Source of the DNA: Bradyrhizobium tropiciagri
Lineage (GTDB): Bacteria > Pseudomonadota > Alphaproteobacteria > Rhizobiales > Xanthobacteraceae
Direction: 5' to 3'
DNA length: 64,000 nucleotides
Assembly (NCBI RefSeq): GCF_018130545.1
Contig: NZ_JAFCKF010000004.1
Span: forward strand, 62,001 to 126,000
In this document: positions 42,716 through 51,481 of the stretch, one piece after another
Numbering within the stretch: the first letter of the stretch is position 1
Layout of the letters: every line of letters starts with the position of its first letter
Notes under the pieces: model-generated
The model's input: only the letters and a program-made list of their open reading frames with translations
Told to the model about the DNA's origin: nothing
The model's database searches: none
Position numbers and translations under genes: made by a program

Positions 42716-45700
42716 TTACAAGATCAGATCGTGCTGTATGTGCGTTACCTGGTCGAACAGGGAAGCGCCGCCCATCGCAGTCGCCGCCCCGGTCGTGGCG
42801 CCCTGAAGATCGACCTGAAGGCTGGTCGAGGCCGAATCGCCGTCCTTGTCGGTGGCGAGCACGTCGAACAGGAGATCGGTGCTCGGGATGGTCGTCTTCT
42901 CGTTATAGGTGATGTTGTTGACCGTGAAGGTGGCATTGCCGCTTGCGATGTGATCGTAGTCGACCTGGACCTGATTGAACTCCTTCCCCACATAGAGCGT
43001 GTAGGTGGATGACGCGCTGTCGAAAGCCGCGGTGTTGATCAGCGAAGCATCCGACGTTTCCTGCACCAAGACGTTGGTGGTGCCGCCCTGCGGCTTTGGG
43101 ACGTCGATGCTGAAGTCGTGAACATCGGCGGTGCCATCCAGAATCTTGAAGACCACGCCTGCCGCGCCGTTACCCTGCCACTGGGTCAGGATGAAGCTGA
43201 CCTGCGGCTGCTCTTCCGAAAACGAGAGATTCAACTGCTCGGTGGGATCCATGCTCAGCCCGGTATCGCCGACCGCGATGCCGTTGTTCGACGCCTTGAC
43301 GTCGAGCGGATGACCGGTGTTGTCGGATCCCGTGATGACGAGTTCGCCGTCCGGAGCCGTCAGTGACGGCGTACCGCCGCCCGAGGCGCCGAATGTGGAG
43401 CCGGCCACGGTCACCTGCTTCAGCACATCGACGCTCTCGAGATTGAAGGAATAGGTCCCGTCGGGATTGATCAGCAGCGTGAAGTACGGATCGGCCAGCG
43501 TACCGCCGGAATCGGCGAGATAGGCGTCCATTTCGACGCCGCCGCTGGTCGCATGGGTCGAATAGTAAAAACTGTAGTCATCACCATTTCCGGTGACATG
43601 CACGGAGGTTATGCCGCCGCCGAGGCTTGACGTCGCCAGATTGTAGCCGGTGGTGCCGACTGCGCCGTCGTGGACCGCAACGGACATCCCGGCATCGCCA
43701 TCCGCGCCGAAATTGACGTGGTAAGTGCCGCTCGCGACCTGATTGTCCTGAGCTGCGATCGTGGTCTCCGGGAAGCCGCTAATGGACGGGCCGTCATCCG
43801 CGATCGTCAGTTGCTTGCCGAGATCGAAGCTCGCGCTCTGGAAGTCGCCGTCCTTGTCGGTGATGGTTGCAACCAGATTGACTGTTCCGGCGTTCAGCGC
43901 GACGGTTTCGCCGGTATCGGGATTGGTCCCAAGCGGTTGCATCACCGCGCGATATTCGGTGAAGGTCACGAGCCCCGTCGCCGGGTCAACTTCGATCGAG
44001 AACGCCAGCGTACCGGTGGTCGAGCCGACATGTCCTTCGATCGTGTCGCCGTTCAGAACCAGCACGTCGGCAAGGCCGGTGTGCGAGTCGATCAAGCCGG
44101 AGAGGGCCCCGTTACCGCCGGTGATGGTCAGCGCGTAGCCGATGGATGCGCCATCCGCGCCTTGAATCGAAGTGAACGCCGTTGAGAAGTCGGCGGACGT
44201 CGTCGTCAACGATGCGTCTGGCGCCGAGCCGGCGATATTGTCGTCCAGCGCCGTTGCGGTCAGATGTGACTCGCTCAGCGACAGCGATGGCGTGATGCCG
44301 CTCGTCTTGATGCTCGGGCCGTCGTCGGTGATGGTCAGTTGCCGGCCAAGGTCGAGGCTCGCGCTCTGGAAGTCGCCGTCCTTGTCGGTGATGGTCGCGA
44401 TCAGGCTCACGATCCCGGCGCCCAGCGTCACGCCTTCGCCGGTGTCCGGGCTGGTGCCGAGCGGCTGTATCACGGCCCTGTACTCGGTGAAGGTGACGAG
44501 CCCGGTCGCCGGGTCAATCGTGATGGTGAATGCCAGCGTGCCGGTGGTCGAGCCGACATGGCCTTCGATCGTGTTGCCGTTTTGAACCAAGAGATCGGCG
44601 AGGCCGGTATGCGAGTCGATCAGGCCCGACGCGGTCTCGTTGCCGCCGGCGATTTTCAGCGCGTAGCCGATCGTCGCGCCATCCGCGCCCTGAACCGAGC
44701 TGAACGCCGTCGAGAAATCGGCCGACGTCGTCGTCAGCAGCGCATTCGGATCCGAACCCGCGATATTGTCGTCGAGCGCCGTTGGCGTCAGGTGCGATTC
44801 GCTCAGCGACAGCGATGGCGTGGTCCCGCTCATCTTGATGCTTGGGCCATCGTCAGTGATGGTCAGTTGCTTGCCGAGATCGATGCTCGCGGTCTGAAAG
44901 TCGCCATCGTTGTCGGTGATCGTCGCCACAAGGCCGACGATACCGCCGCCGAGCGTCACGCCTTCGCCCGTATCCGGGTCGGTGCCGAGCGGCTGTATCA
45001 CCGCCCGGTACTCGGTGAAGGTGATGCGCCCGGTAGTTGGATCAACCATGATCGTGAACGCCAGCGTGCCGGTGGCCGAGCCGACATGGCCCTCGATCGT
45101 GTTGCCGTTTTGAATCAGCAGATCGGCGAGGCCGGTATGCGAATCGACCAGGCCTGACGCGGTGCCGTTGCCGCCTGCGATCTTCAGCGCGTAGCCGATC
45201 GTCGCGCCATCCGCGCCCTGAACCGAGCTGAACGCCGTCGAGAAATCGGCCGACGTCGTCGTCAATGCCAGATTCGGCGCCGAGCCTGCGATGTTGTCGT
45301 CAAGCGTCGTCGCCGTCAGATGCGTTTCGCTCAGTGTCAGGGATGGTGTCGTGCCCGAGGTCTTGATGCTCGGACCGTCGTCCGTGATCGTGAGTTGCTT
45401 GCCAAGGTCCAGGCTCGCGCCCTGAACGTTGCCGTCGTTGTCGGTGATGGTCGCAACCAGGTTCACAAGTCCGGCGCCCAGCGTTATGCCTTCGCCGGTG
45501 TCCGGGCTGGTGCCGAGCGGCTGTTTCACCGCCCGATACTCGGCGAAGGTCACCTGTCCGGTCGCCGGATTAACCGTGATGGTGAACGCCAGCGCGCCGC
45601 CAATCCCTCCGACGTGTCCTTCCACGGTGTTGCCGTTCAAGATCAGCACGTCGGCGAGACCGGTATGTGAGTCGGTCAGGCCCGAAGTAGTACCGTTGCC

Positions 45701-48334
45701 GCCGGCGATCGTCAGCACGTAGCCGATCGTCGCGCCATTCGCGCCTTGAATCGAGGTGAAGGCCGTCGAGAAGTTGGCGGAGGTCGTCGTCAGTGCCAAA
45801 TTCGGGGCCGAGCCGGCGATGTTGTCGTCAAACGCCGTCGCCGTCAGATGCGTCTCGCTCAGCGTCAGAGCGGGGGAGGTGCCATTGGTGCCGATGCTCG
45901 GGTGATCGCCGGTGATCGAGAGTTGCTTGCCGAGATCAAGGCTGGCGCTCTCATAGTCTCCGTCGTTGTCCGTAATGGTGGCAATCAGTCGGACAACTCC
46001 GGCGCTCAACGCACTGGCCTCTGCGTCGGCCAGTTGCTTCACGGCACGGTACTCCGTGAAGGTCACCTGCCCCGTAAATGGGTCAAGCGCGATGCTGAAT
46101 GCCAGGGTGCCTGCGGTCGTCCCGACATGGCCTTCGATGGTATTGCCGTTCAGAACCAATACATCGGCAAGGCCGGTGTGGGCGTCGACCAGGCCTGACG
46201 CGGTGCCGTTGCCGCCGGCGATCGTCAGCGCATAGCGGATTGTCGCGCCATCCGCGCCCTGGACCGAGCTGAATGCGGTCGAGAAATCGGTTGACGTCGT
46301 CGTCAGGCTCGCATCCGGGGCCGAGCCCGGAATGTTGTCGTCCAGCGGCGTTGCCGTCAGGTGGCTCTCGCTCAGCGTCAGCGATGGCGTGGCGCCATTG
46401 GCTTTGATCGTCGGACCGTCGTCGCTGATGCTCAATCTGATGCCGAGATCGAGGCTCGCACTCTGGAAGTCGCCGTCCTGGTCCGTGATGGTTGCAATCA
46501 AGCTGACGATTCCACCCGTCAGAGTCACGGCTTCGCCGCTGTCCGGATCGGTGCCGAACGGCTGCTGGACCGCCCGGTACTCGGTAAAGGTCACGAAGCC
46601 GGTGGCCGGGTCGACCACAATCGTGAACGCCAGTGTGCCGTCGGTCGTGCCGACATGGCCTTCGATCGTGTTGCCGTTCAGAATCAGCACGTCGGCGAGG
46701 CCGGTGTGCGAGTCGATCAGGCCCGACGCCGTGCCATCGCCGCCGGCGATCGCAAGCGCATAGCTGACCGTCGCGCCATCCGCGCCTTGAATCGGGGTGA
46801 ATGCGGTCGAGAAGTCGGCCGACGTCGTCGTCAGCGCCGCGTTCGGCGCGGAGCCGGCGATGTTGTCGTCCAGTACCGTCGCCGTCAGATGCGTCTCGCT
46901 CAGCGTCAATGGAGGGCCGATTCCGTTTGTGCTGATGCTCGGGTCATCCTCGATGACGACTAACTTGGTGCCGAGATCGAGGGCCAGATACTGGAACAGG
47001 CCGTTCTTCTCCACGGTCGCAACCAGGAATATGACCCCGGCTGCAAGCGGCACCTCATCGCTGTCGCTCGTGCCGCTGCCAGGCGGCAGTGTCGCCGCCC
47101 GGTACTCGGTGAACGTCACAAATCCCGTCGCTGGATCGAGCACAATGGTGAAGGCCATCGTCCCGTCAGTCGTGCCGACGCGGCCTTCAATGGTGTTGCC
47201 GTTCAGAACCAGAACGTCGGCCAGTCCGGTGTGCGAGTCGATCACCCCGGACGCTGCGCCGTTGCCACCGGTGATCGTCAGCGTGTAGCCGACCGTCGCG
47301 CCCGCCGCGTCCTCCGTGCTGGCGAACATTATCCCGAAGCTGCCTGACGTCGTCGTCAGCGCGGCGTTCGGGGACGAGCCGGCGATGTGGTCGTCCAGCG
47401 CCGTCGCTGTCAGATGCCTCTCATTCAACGTCAGCGGAGGCGGCGCGCCGAAGGTCAGCTGGAGCAGCTGTGGCGGCGGGTTGTAGATGAGGACGTAGGG
47501 GAGCACGAGCCCGGGCAGCGGCCCGAGCTGGTATGGCACCAGTGACGGATCCGGCTCGGTATAATTGATCGGCTGCAGCAGCGGCACCCCATCGTAAGCT
47601 GGCGCGCCGGATCCCTTTGCCCACACTCCCTTCGCGTAACCGGCAAGTGTCTCCTGTTGCGCGTTGCGCAAATCCTCCATGTGGGCGGGGCTGTTCGAGA
47701 CCTGGCTCACGCTCACCGACGACCCTCTTGTGGTCAGGATGACCGTGACTCCGGGGTCGTCGACGACGATATGCCGGGGGTTCGCCTCCTTGGTCACCAG
47801 CTCGAACACGCCGTGGTGCATGTCCTTGTAGGTGATGTCGTCGTCGTCAAGGAAGGTGACGTTGGGCTCCGCGGCCTGGGCGTCCTTCAGGAGCGAGAAG
47901 GTCAGCGCGGCGAACGACAGCAGGCCGAGGCCGCTGGCCCTGACGGTGGCAACGGGCGCGTCCGCGGTCAGCACGTCTGACCCGGCCAGCCGGCTGCCGA
48001 TCCAGCGGAAGATGCTTCCGGCCTTGGCAATCAGGCTCCGCTGCGAACGGCTGCCGGAGTCCTGCGCGGAATTGCCCAACTCCATCCGGGTGCCTGCCGG
48101 CAGGTTGAGCACCCTGCCATCGACCAGGCGGATTTCAACCCGTCCGCCGGCTGCGATCTCGATGACGTCGCCTTGGCAAACGGGATCGCCGGCCACGACT
48201 GGAAGTGCGATGCCGTGCGCACCCGCAATCGTGCCGCAGCCGATCGCCGTACGAACAACGCCAATCACCCGGGGCAGCTGGCCCAGAACGGCCGAGCTCG
48301 CGCCCCCGAACGCTACGCCGGACGCGACTAACAT
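42716..48334 (-). CDS. Giant FecR-domain DUF5801 repeat protein, probable secreted adhesin
   Basis: An 1872-residue protein. The N-terminus has no typical signal peptide but has a FecR-like/retention-module-like domain (about residues 20-95: GDVIEIAAGGRVEIRLVDGR). A stretch with a TLTTKEA-like region follows (to about 295, rich in Pro). Seven tandem repeats of about 175 residues come next, each with LTLSE[ST]HLTAT and DGD[FY]QSASLDLG, matching DUF5801. The C-terminal 360-residue region ends in HDLIL. Lack of a Sec signal and the hydrophobic end suggest type I secretion; no T1SS genes are in the window. No GGxGxD calcium repeats are seen. Confidence 0.85.
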   Translation of the reverse strand: MLVASGVAFGGASSAVLGQLPRVIGVVRTAIGCGTIAGAHGIALPVVAGDPVCQGDVIEIAAGGRVEIRLVDGRVLNLPAGTRMELGNSAQDSGSRSQRSLIAKAGSIFRWIGSRLAGSDVLTADAPVATVRASGLGLLSFAALTFSLLKDAQAAEPNVTFLDDDDITYKDMHHGVFELVTKEANPRHIVVDDPGVTVILTTRGSSVSVSQVSNSPAHMEDLRNAQQETLAGYAKGVWAKGSGAPAYDGVPLLQPINYTEPDPSLVPYQLGPLPGLVLPYVLIYNPPPQLLQLTFGAPPPLTLNERHLTATALDDHIAGSSPNAALTTTSGSFGIMFASTEDAAGATVGYTLTITGGNGAASGVIDSHTGLADVLVLNGNTIEGRVGTTDGTMAFTIVLDPATGFVTFTEYRAATLPPGSGTSDSDEVPLAAGVIFLVATVEKNGLFQYLALDLGTKLVVIEDDPSISTNGIGPPLTLSETHLTATVLDDNIAGSAPNAALTTTSADFSTAFTPIQGADGATVSYALAIAGGDGTASGLIDSHTGLADVLILNGNTIEGHVGTTDGTLAFTIVVDPATGFVTFTEYRAVQQPFGTDPDSGEAVTLTGGIVSLIATITDQDGDFQSASLDLGIRLSISDDGPTIKANGATPSLTLSESHLTATPLDDNIPGSAPDASLTTTSTDFSTAFSSVQGADGATIRYALTIAGGNGTASGLVDAHTGLADVLVLNGNTIEGHVGTTAGTLAFSIALDPFTGQVTFTEYRAVKQLADAEASALSAGVVRLIATITDNDGDYESASLDLGKQLSITGDHPSIGTNGTSPALTLSETHLTATAFDDNIAGSAPNLALTTTSANFSTAFTSIQGANGATIGYVLTIAGGNGTTSGLTDSHTGLADVLILNGNTVEGHVGGIGGALAFTITVNPATGQVTFAEYRAVKQPLGTSPDTGEGITLGAGLVNLVATITDNDGNVQGASLDLGKQLTITDDGPSIKTSGTTPSLTLSETHLTATTLDDNIAGSAPNLALTTTSADFSTAFSSVQGADGATIGYALKIAGGNGTASGLVDSHTGLADLLIQNGNTIEGHVGSATGTLAFTIMVDPTTGRITFTEYRAVIQPLGTDPDTGEGVTLGGGIVGLVATITDNDGDFQTASIDLGKQLTITDDGPSIKMSGTTPSLSLSESHLTPTALDDNIAGSDPNALLTTTSADFSTAFSSVQGADGATIGYALKIAGGNETASGLIDSHTGLADLLVQNGNTIEGHVGSTTGTLAFTITIDPATGLVTFTEYRAVIQPLGTSPDTGEGVTLGAGIVSLIATITDKDGDFQSASLDLGRQLTITDDGPSIKTSGITPSLSLSESHLTATALDDNIAGSAPDASLTTTSADFSTAFTSIQGADGASIGYALTITGGNGALSGLIDSHTGLADVLVLNGDTIEGHVGSTTGTLAFSIEVDPATGLVTFTEYRAVMQPLGTNPDTGETVALNAGTVNLVATITDKDGDFQSASFDLGKQLTIADDGPSISGFPETTIAAQDNQVASGTYHVNFGADGDAGMSVAVHDGAVGTTGYNLATSSLGGGITSVHVTGNGDDYSFYYSTHATSGGVEMDAYLADSGGTLADPYFTLLINPDGTYSFNLESVDVLKQVTVAGSTFGASGGGTPSLTAPDGELVITGSDNTGHPLDVKASNNGIAVGDTGLSMDPTEQLNLSFSEEQPQVSFILTQWQGNGAAGVVFKILDGTADVHDFSIDVPKPQGGTTNVLVQETSDASLINTAAFDSASSTYTLYVGKEFNQVQVDYDHIASGNATFTVNNITYNEKTTIPSTDLLFDVLATDKDGDSASTSLQVDLQGATTGAATAMGGASLFDQVTHIQHDLIL
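43790..47440 (-). repeat. Seven tandem coding repeats of about 510-531 bp
   Basis: Within the giant gene, the copies start near 47440, 46915, 46385, 45875, 45345, 44812 and 44282, each coding for one DUF5801 unit. Spacing is about 525 bp, with one shorter unit of about 512 bp. Copies 4 to 7 are very similar at the DNA level, which implies recent duplication or gene conversion, and the outermost copy is most diverged. Confidence 0.85.
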
Positions 48335-48745
48335 TGGCTCTTCGCCTGCTGAACGGCTCAGGCGGTAGGTGCTGCCCTAGTTTTCTTGGTCTGGCTTGCG
48401 CTCCCTACGAGGTGAAAAAACCTCGCACCCGCAGCCATAGGCTTGCCCGCCGAAACGTCCTGATTGAAACTAAATTCGGTAGTGAAAAATCGGCTTCCAA
48501 TGCGGCGGGGAGCCATCGCGAGAACGACAGACCTGCTGTCCATTATCGCAAGTGCGGCCCCACCAGATTTAGTGTATATTTACCAAGTAAATTGTCCACT
48601 TATTAATTTTTATTCGAGCGACACCAGGCCCTTAGGCTTGTTTTTGCAGCAACTCGTTCGGCACCAGAGGTCCTGGGGCCCCGGCTTGGCGGTCCAGATT
48701 GCCGTCGCGCCGTGACACGACAATATCTTCTCAACGGAGGGGATC
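48335..48745. promoter_or_regulatory. Divergent AT-rich control region for the giant adhesin and the FecR gene
   Basis: A 411-bp spacer with a pronounced AT-rich island at about 48565-48620, unlike any flank. It contains the inverted repeat ATTTAC-caa-GTAAAT (48578-48592) and, nearer the adhesin, a hairpin CGAGGT/ACCTCG (48408-48425). The island could hold a divergent promoter and a nucleoid-type or MucR-type silencer site. The regulator is unassigned. Confidence 0.5.
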
Positions 48746-49402
48746 GTGCGCATCCATTTGATTGTTCAATTGCTTGCAAGCTTCGTTTTGGCGTTCGTGA
48801 TGCTGACGCCTGGTCCGATGCTGGCGCAAACCGAGCGGGCTCAACCCGCGGTTCAAAATTCCTCGGCGAACTTCATCGGGACGGTCGTGACGGCCACGGG
48901 CGCGGTCACGATCGAGCATCCGAGTGCGGTGGTCGTGCAGGCTGCCCTGTCGGATCAACCGCCGCAGGCGAAAGTTGGTGACCGCGTCTTTATGGGCGAC
49001 GTGGTGCAGACCGGCGCAGACGGGCGGGTCGGAATCAATTTCACCGACGGCACTTCGTTCAATCTGTCGAGCAATGCCAAGATGACCATGACCGAATTCG
49101 TCTACGACCCGAACGGCAAGTCGAATTCGACCCTGTTCAAACTGGCCAACGGCACCTTCACCTTCGTCGCCGGCAACATCGCCAAGACCGGCGATATGAA
49201 GATCGACACGCCGGCTGCGACGATGGGTATTCGAGGCACCACGCCGCGCATCGAAATATCCGACGACGGAACGGTCAGGTTCGCGACGCTCGTCGAGGAG
49301 GGCAAGAGCAAGCTTTTGAAAAAGCCCGCGACACGCGTGACGCCGCAACCCGAACAAAACATCTACCACAGGTTCAATCCCGGCATTTGTCGAGGGTGCT
49401 AG
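48746..49402 (+). CDS. Secreted FecR-domain protein
   Basis: A 218-residue protein with a signal peptide (QLLASFVLAFVMLTPGPMLAQ) and a FecR-type beta domain (VGDRVFMGDVVQTGADGRVG, FNLSSNAKMTMTEFVYD, GTFTFVAGNIAKTGDMKIDTPAATMGIRGTT). Here FecR is the bare periplasmic domain, without membrane or FecI partner nearby. The GTG start at 48746 follows GGAGGGG. It is divergent from the giant FecR-DUF5801 gene and leads into a TPR gene 75 bp downstream. Confidence 0.85.
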   Translation: MRIHLIVQLLASFVLAFVMLTPGPMLAQTERAQPAVQNSSANFIGTVVTATGAVTIEHPSAVVVQAALSDQPPQAKVGDRVFMGDVVQTGADGRVGINFTDGTSFNLSSNAKMTMTEFVYDPNGKSNSTLFKLANGTFTFVAGNIAKTGDMKIDTPAATMGIRGTTPRIEISDDGTVRFATLVEEGKSKLLKKPATRVTPQPEQNIYHRFNPGICRGC

Positions 49403-49476
49403 GCAAGCAAGGCGTCGGTCTTGTGCGGCTACTCACGGAAATCGGTGGCTCCGCATCGTCAATACCGGAGCCCGAC

Positions 49477-50340
49477 ATGAAGCCTCGTGCGGGCACCGCC
49501 GCGAGCAGCGGCCTGGTGTTGCTGCTCCTGTTGTCGCTCGCATCGCCGGTGGCCGCGCAGAACCCGAAGCCAAGGGGCGACTATCTGGAGAATATCGAGC
49601 TGTGCAGCACCCACGATCGCAAGGCGGTCGACGCGCGCATTGTTGCATGCTCCGCGCTCATCGATGCCGGCGAGGACATGACGCCCGTTGGCCTCGCGAT
49701 CGCCTACAACGATCGCGGCAACGCCTATACGGCCAAAGGTGATTACGACCGTGCCATCCGGGATTTCGATCATTCGATCGAGCTCAATCCAACCTACATC
49801 AAGCCGTTCAACAATCGCGGCGTGGCCTATTTGAGGAAGCGCGACTACGATCGCGCGACCGACGCCTTCGGTCAGGCCATCAAGCTCAACCCGAACTACG
49901 GCGAGGCCTTTGCCAACCGCGCCGGCGCCTATCTGAAGAAGCATGACTATGCCCGCGCGGCGCAGGACTATGATCAGGCCATTCGTCTCGAGCCGAACCT
50001 GGATGGTGTCTGGAACGGGCGCTGCTGGAGCCGGGCTATCCTCGGCGCGTTGCAGGAGGCGCTGGAAGATTGCAACAAGGCGCTGCAATCGGGCGCGGCC
50101 AACGCTGCTACCTATGACTCGCGTGGCCTGGTCTATCTGAAGACCGGCCAGCTTGGCGCTGCCATCGACGACTACAGCTCCGCGCTTCGCGTCGATCCGA
50201 AGCTCGCAAGCGCGCTCTACGGACGCGGGCTGGCGAAGCTGAAGCAGGGCGACAAGGCCGGCGGCAATGCCGACATCGCGGCGGCCAGGGCAATTCAAGG
50301 CAGCATCGGCGACGACTTCAAACGTTACCGTGTGCGATAG
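49477..50340 (+). CDS. Secreted TPR protein
   Basis: A 287-residue protein with a signal peptide (SSGLVLLLLLSLASPVAAQ) and about six tetratricopeptide repeats of 34 residues (AYNDRGNAYTAKGDYDRAIRDFDH then repeated blocks with LNP). The repeats should mediate periplasmic protein contacts. I chose the ATG at 49477; an upstream TTG at 49387 overlaps the FecR gene. It lies 75 bp behind the FecR gene on the same strand. A link with the giant adhesin is suggested by position only. Confidence 0.83.
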   Translation: MKPRAGTAASSGLVLLLLLSLASPVAAQNPKPRGDYLENIELCSTHDRKAVDARIVACSALIDAGEDMTPVGLAIAYNDRGNAYTAKGDYDRAIRDFDHSIELNPTYIKPFNNRGVAYLRKRDYDRATDAFGQAIKLNPNYGEAFANRAGAYLKKHDYARAAQDYDQAIRLEPNLDGVWNGRCWSRAILGALQEALEDCNKALQSGAANAATYDSRGLVYLKTGQLGAAIDDYSSALRVDPKLASALYGRGLAKLKQGDKAGGNADIAAARAIQGSIGDDFKRYRVR

Positions 50341-50411
50341 ACGCGCTTGGCGACGGAAACCACCGCAAGGGCGGCCGGCTTGGTGCCGTCGCGGCGTGTG
50401 CGGCCCGCCGG

Positions 50412-51278
50412 CTAGTCCATGATCTCGACCGTCGCCGAACGGCCGGCGACCAACGCAATGCGATCCGGCAGGTGATCGAGCGCAATGCGCACCGGGACGC
50501 GCTGCGCCAGCCGGACCCAGCTGAAGGTCGGATTGACGTTGGCGAGCAGGTTGGCGCCTTGCCCGCGATCGCGATCCTCGATGCCGGCCGCGATGCTCTC
50601 GACATGTCCGGTGAGCCGGACCGGCTCACCCATCAGCCGGACCTGCGCCTTGTCGCCGACGCGAATGCGCGCCAGCTTGGTCTCCTCGAAATAGCCTTCC
50701 ACATGCAGCGTGTCGCTGTCGACCAGCGCCATCACGCCCTTGCCCGCGGAGACGTAGGCGCCGGGCCGCAGGTCCATATTGGTGATGGTGCCGTTGACCG
50801 ATGCATGCACTTCGCTGCGATCGAGGTTGAGCTGCGCCACGGCGCGATCAGCGACCGCCTGGTCGTAAGCCGCCTTGGCCTGGAGTTGCGTGGCCAGCAC
50901 CTGCTCCTGCTTCTGCTGCGACACCGCATCGGTGGTCAGAGAGTTGTAGCGTTTGAGGTCGGATTCGGCCTGATCCAGCGTGGCGCGATGGCCGGCGACC
51001 GCGGCATCGGCCTGCTGCAACGCCAGGGCAAAGCGCGCGCGATCGATCCGGAACAGGATATCGCCGCGATGTACCGGCTGGTTGTCCTTGACCAGCACGT
51101 CGGTGACGAAGCCGGATACGTCGGGAGCGACCTGAACCACGTCGGCGCGAACCCTGCCGTCGCGGGTCCACGGCGACTCCATATAATAGATCCAGAGCGC
51201 GCGAGCGACGGCGAGGGCGGCGACGAGCGCGACCGCGGTCAGCGCAACCCGGCCGAGCCAGGCGAAATTCCCTTTCAT
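50412..51278 (-). CDS. HlyD/EmrA-type membrane fusion protein
   Basis: A periplasmic adaptor of 288 residues for an efflux pump. An N-terminal membrane helix (ALTAVALVAALAVARALWIYY) is followed by the biotinyl-lipoyl motif (VRADVVQVAPDVSGFVTDVLVKDNQPVHRGDILFRID), a short coiled coil and a barrel domain. It matches the AaeA/EmrA branch that partners FUSC transporters. The ATG at 51278 overlaps the DUF1656 stop by four bases. It is the last gene of the MarR-FUSC-DUF1656-HlyD operon. Confidence 0.9.
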   Translation of the reverse strand: MKGNFAWLGRVALTAVALVAALAVARALWIYYMESPWTRDGRVRADVVQVAPDVSGFVTDVLVKDNQPVHRGDILFRIDRARFALALQQADAAVAGHRATLDQAESDLKRYNSLTTDAVSQQKQEQVLATQLQAKAAYDQAVADRAVAQLNLDRSEVHASVNGTITNMDLRPGAYVSAGKGVMALVDSDTLHVEGYFEETKLARIRVGDKAQVRLMGEPVRLTGHVESIAAGIEDRDRGQGANLLANVNPTFSWVRLAQRVPVRIALDHLPDRIALVAGRSATVEIMD

Positions 51279-51481
51279 GGCAGAAACTCCGAGAGATAAA
51301 CGACGACGCCCAACAGGCATACGTACAGTGCGAAATTGAACAGCGCGCGGTGCCACACCAGCCGGTACAGCCCGAAGCGCTGCATGACCCGGGTCACCAC
51401 CGCGCTCAGTGCATAGGCCACGATGAGCCACAGCAGCAGCGCCGGGACCAGGACACCGTAGATGTCGAGCTCATATCTCAT
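51275..51481 (-). CDS. DUF1656 small membrane protein
   Basis: A 68-residue protein with two membrane helices and the family wording ELDIYGVLVPALLLW and FNFALYVCLLGVVVYL. DUF1656 (AaeX-like) proteins are coded between FUSC transporters and HlyD adaptors in aromatic-acid efflux loci, exactly as here. The stop overlaps the HlyD start and its start overlaps the FUSC stop by four bases, so the three are translationally coupled. Confidence 0.9.
   Translation of the reverse strand: MRYELDIYGVLVPALLLWLIVAYALSAVVTRVMQRFGLYRLVWHRALFNFALYVCLLGVVVYLSEFLP

Noticed and set aside
43790-47440. CRISPR-like or satellite array
   Set aside because: The period of about 525 bp is an in-frame protein repeat of 175 residues, not short spaced repeats.
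42731-48000. Plus-strand frames repeated within the giant adhesin gene
   Set aside because: They recur with the period of the coding repeats of the minus-strand gene and have no independent start signals.
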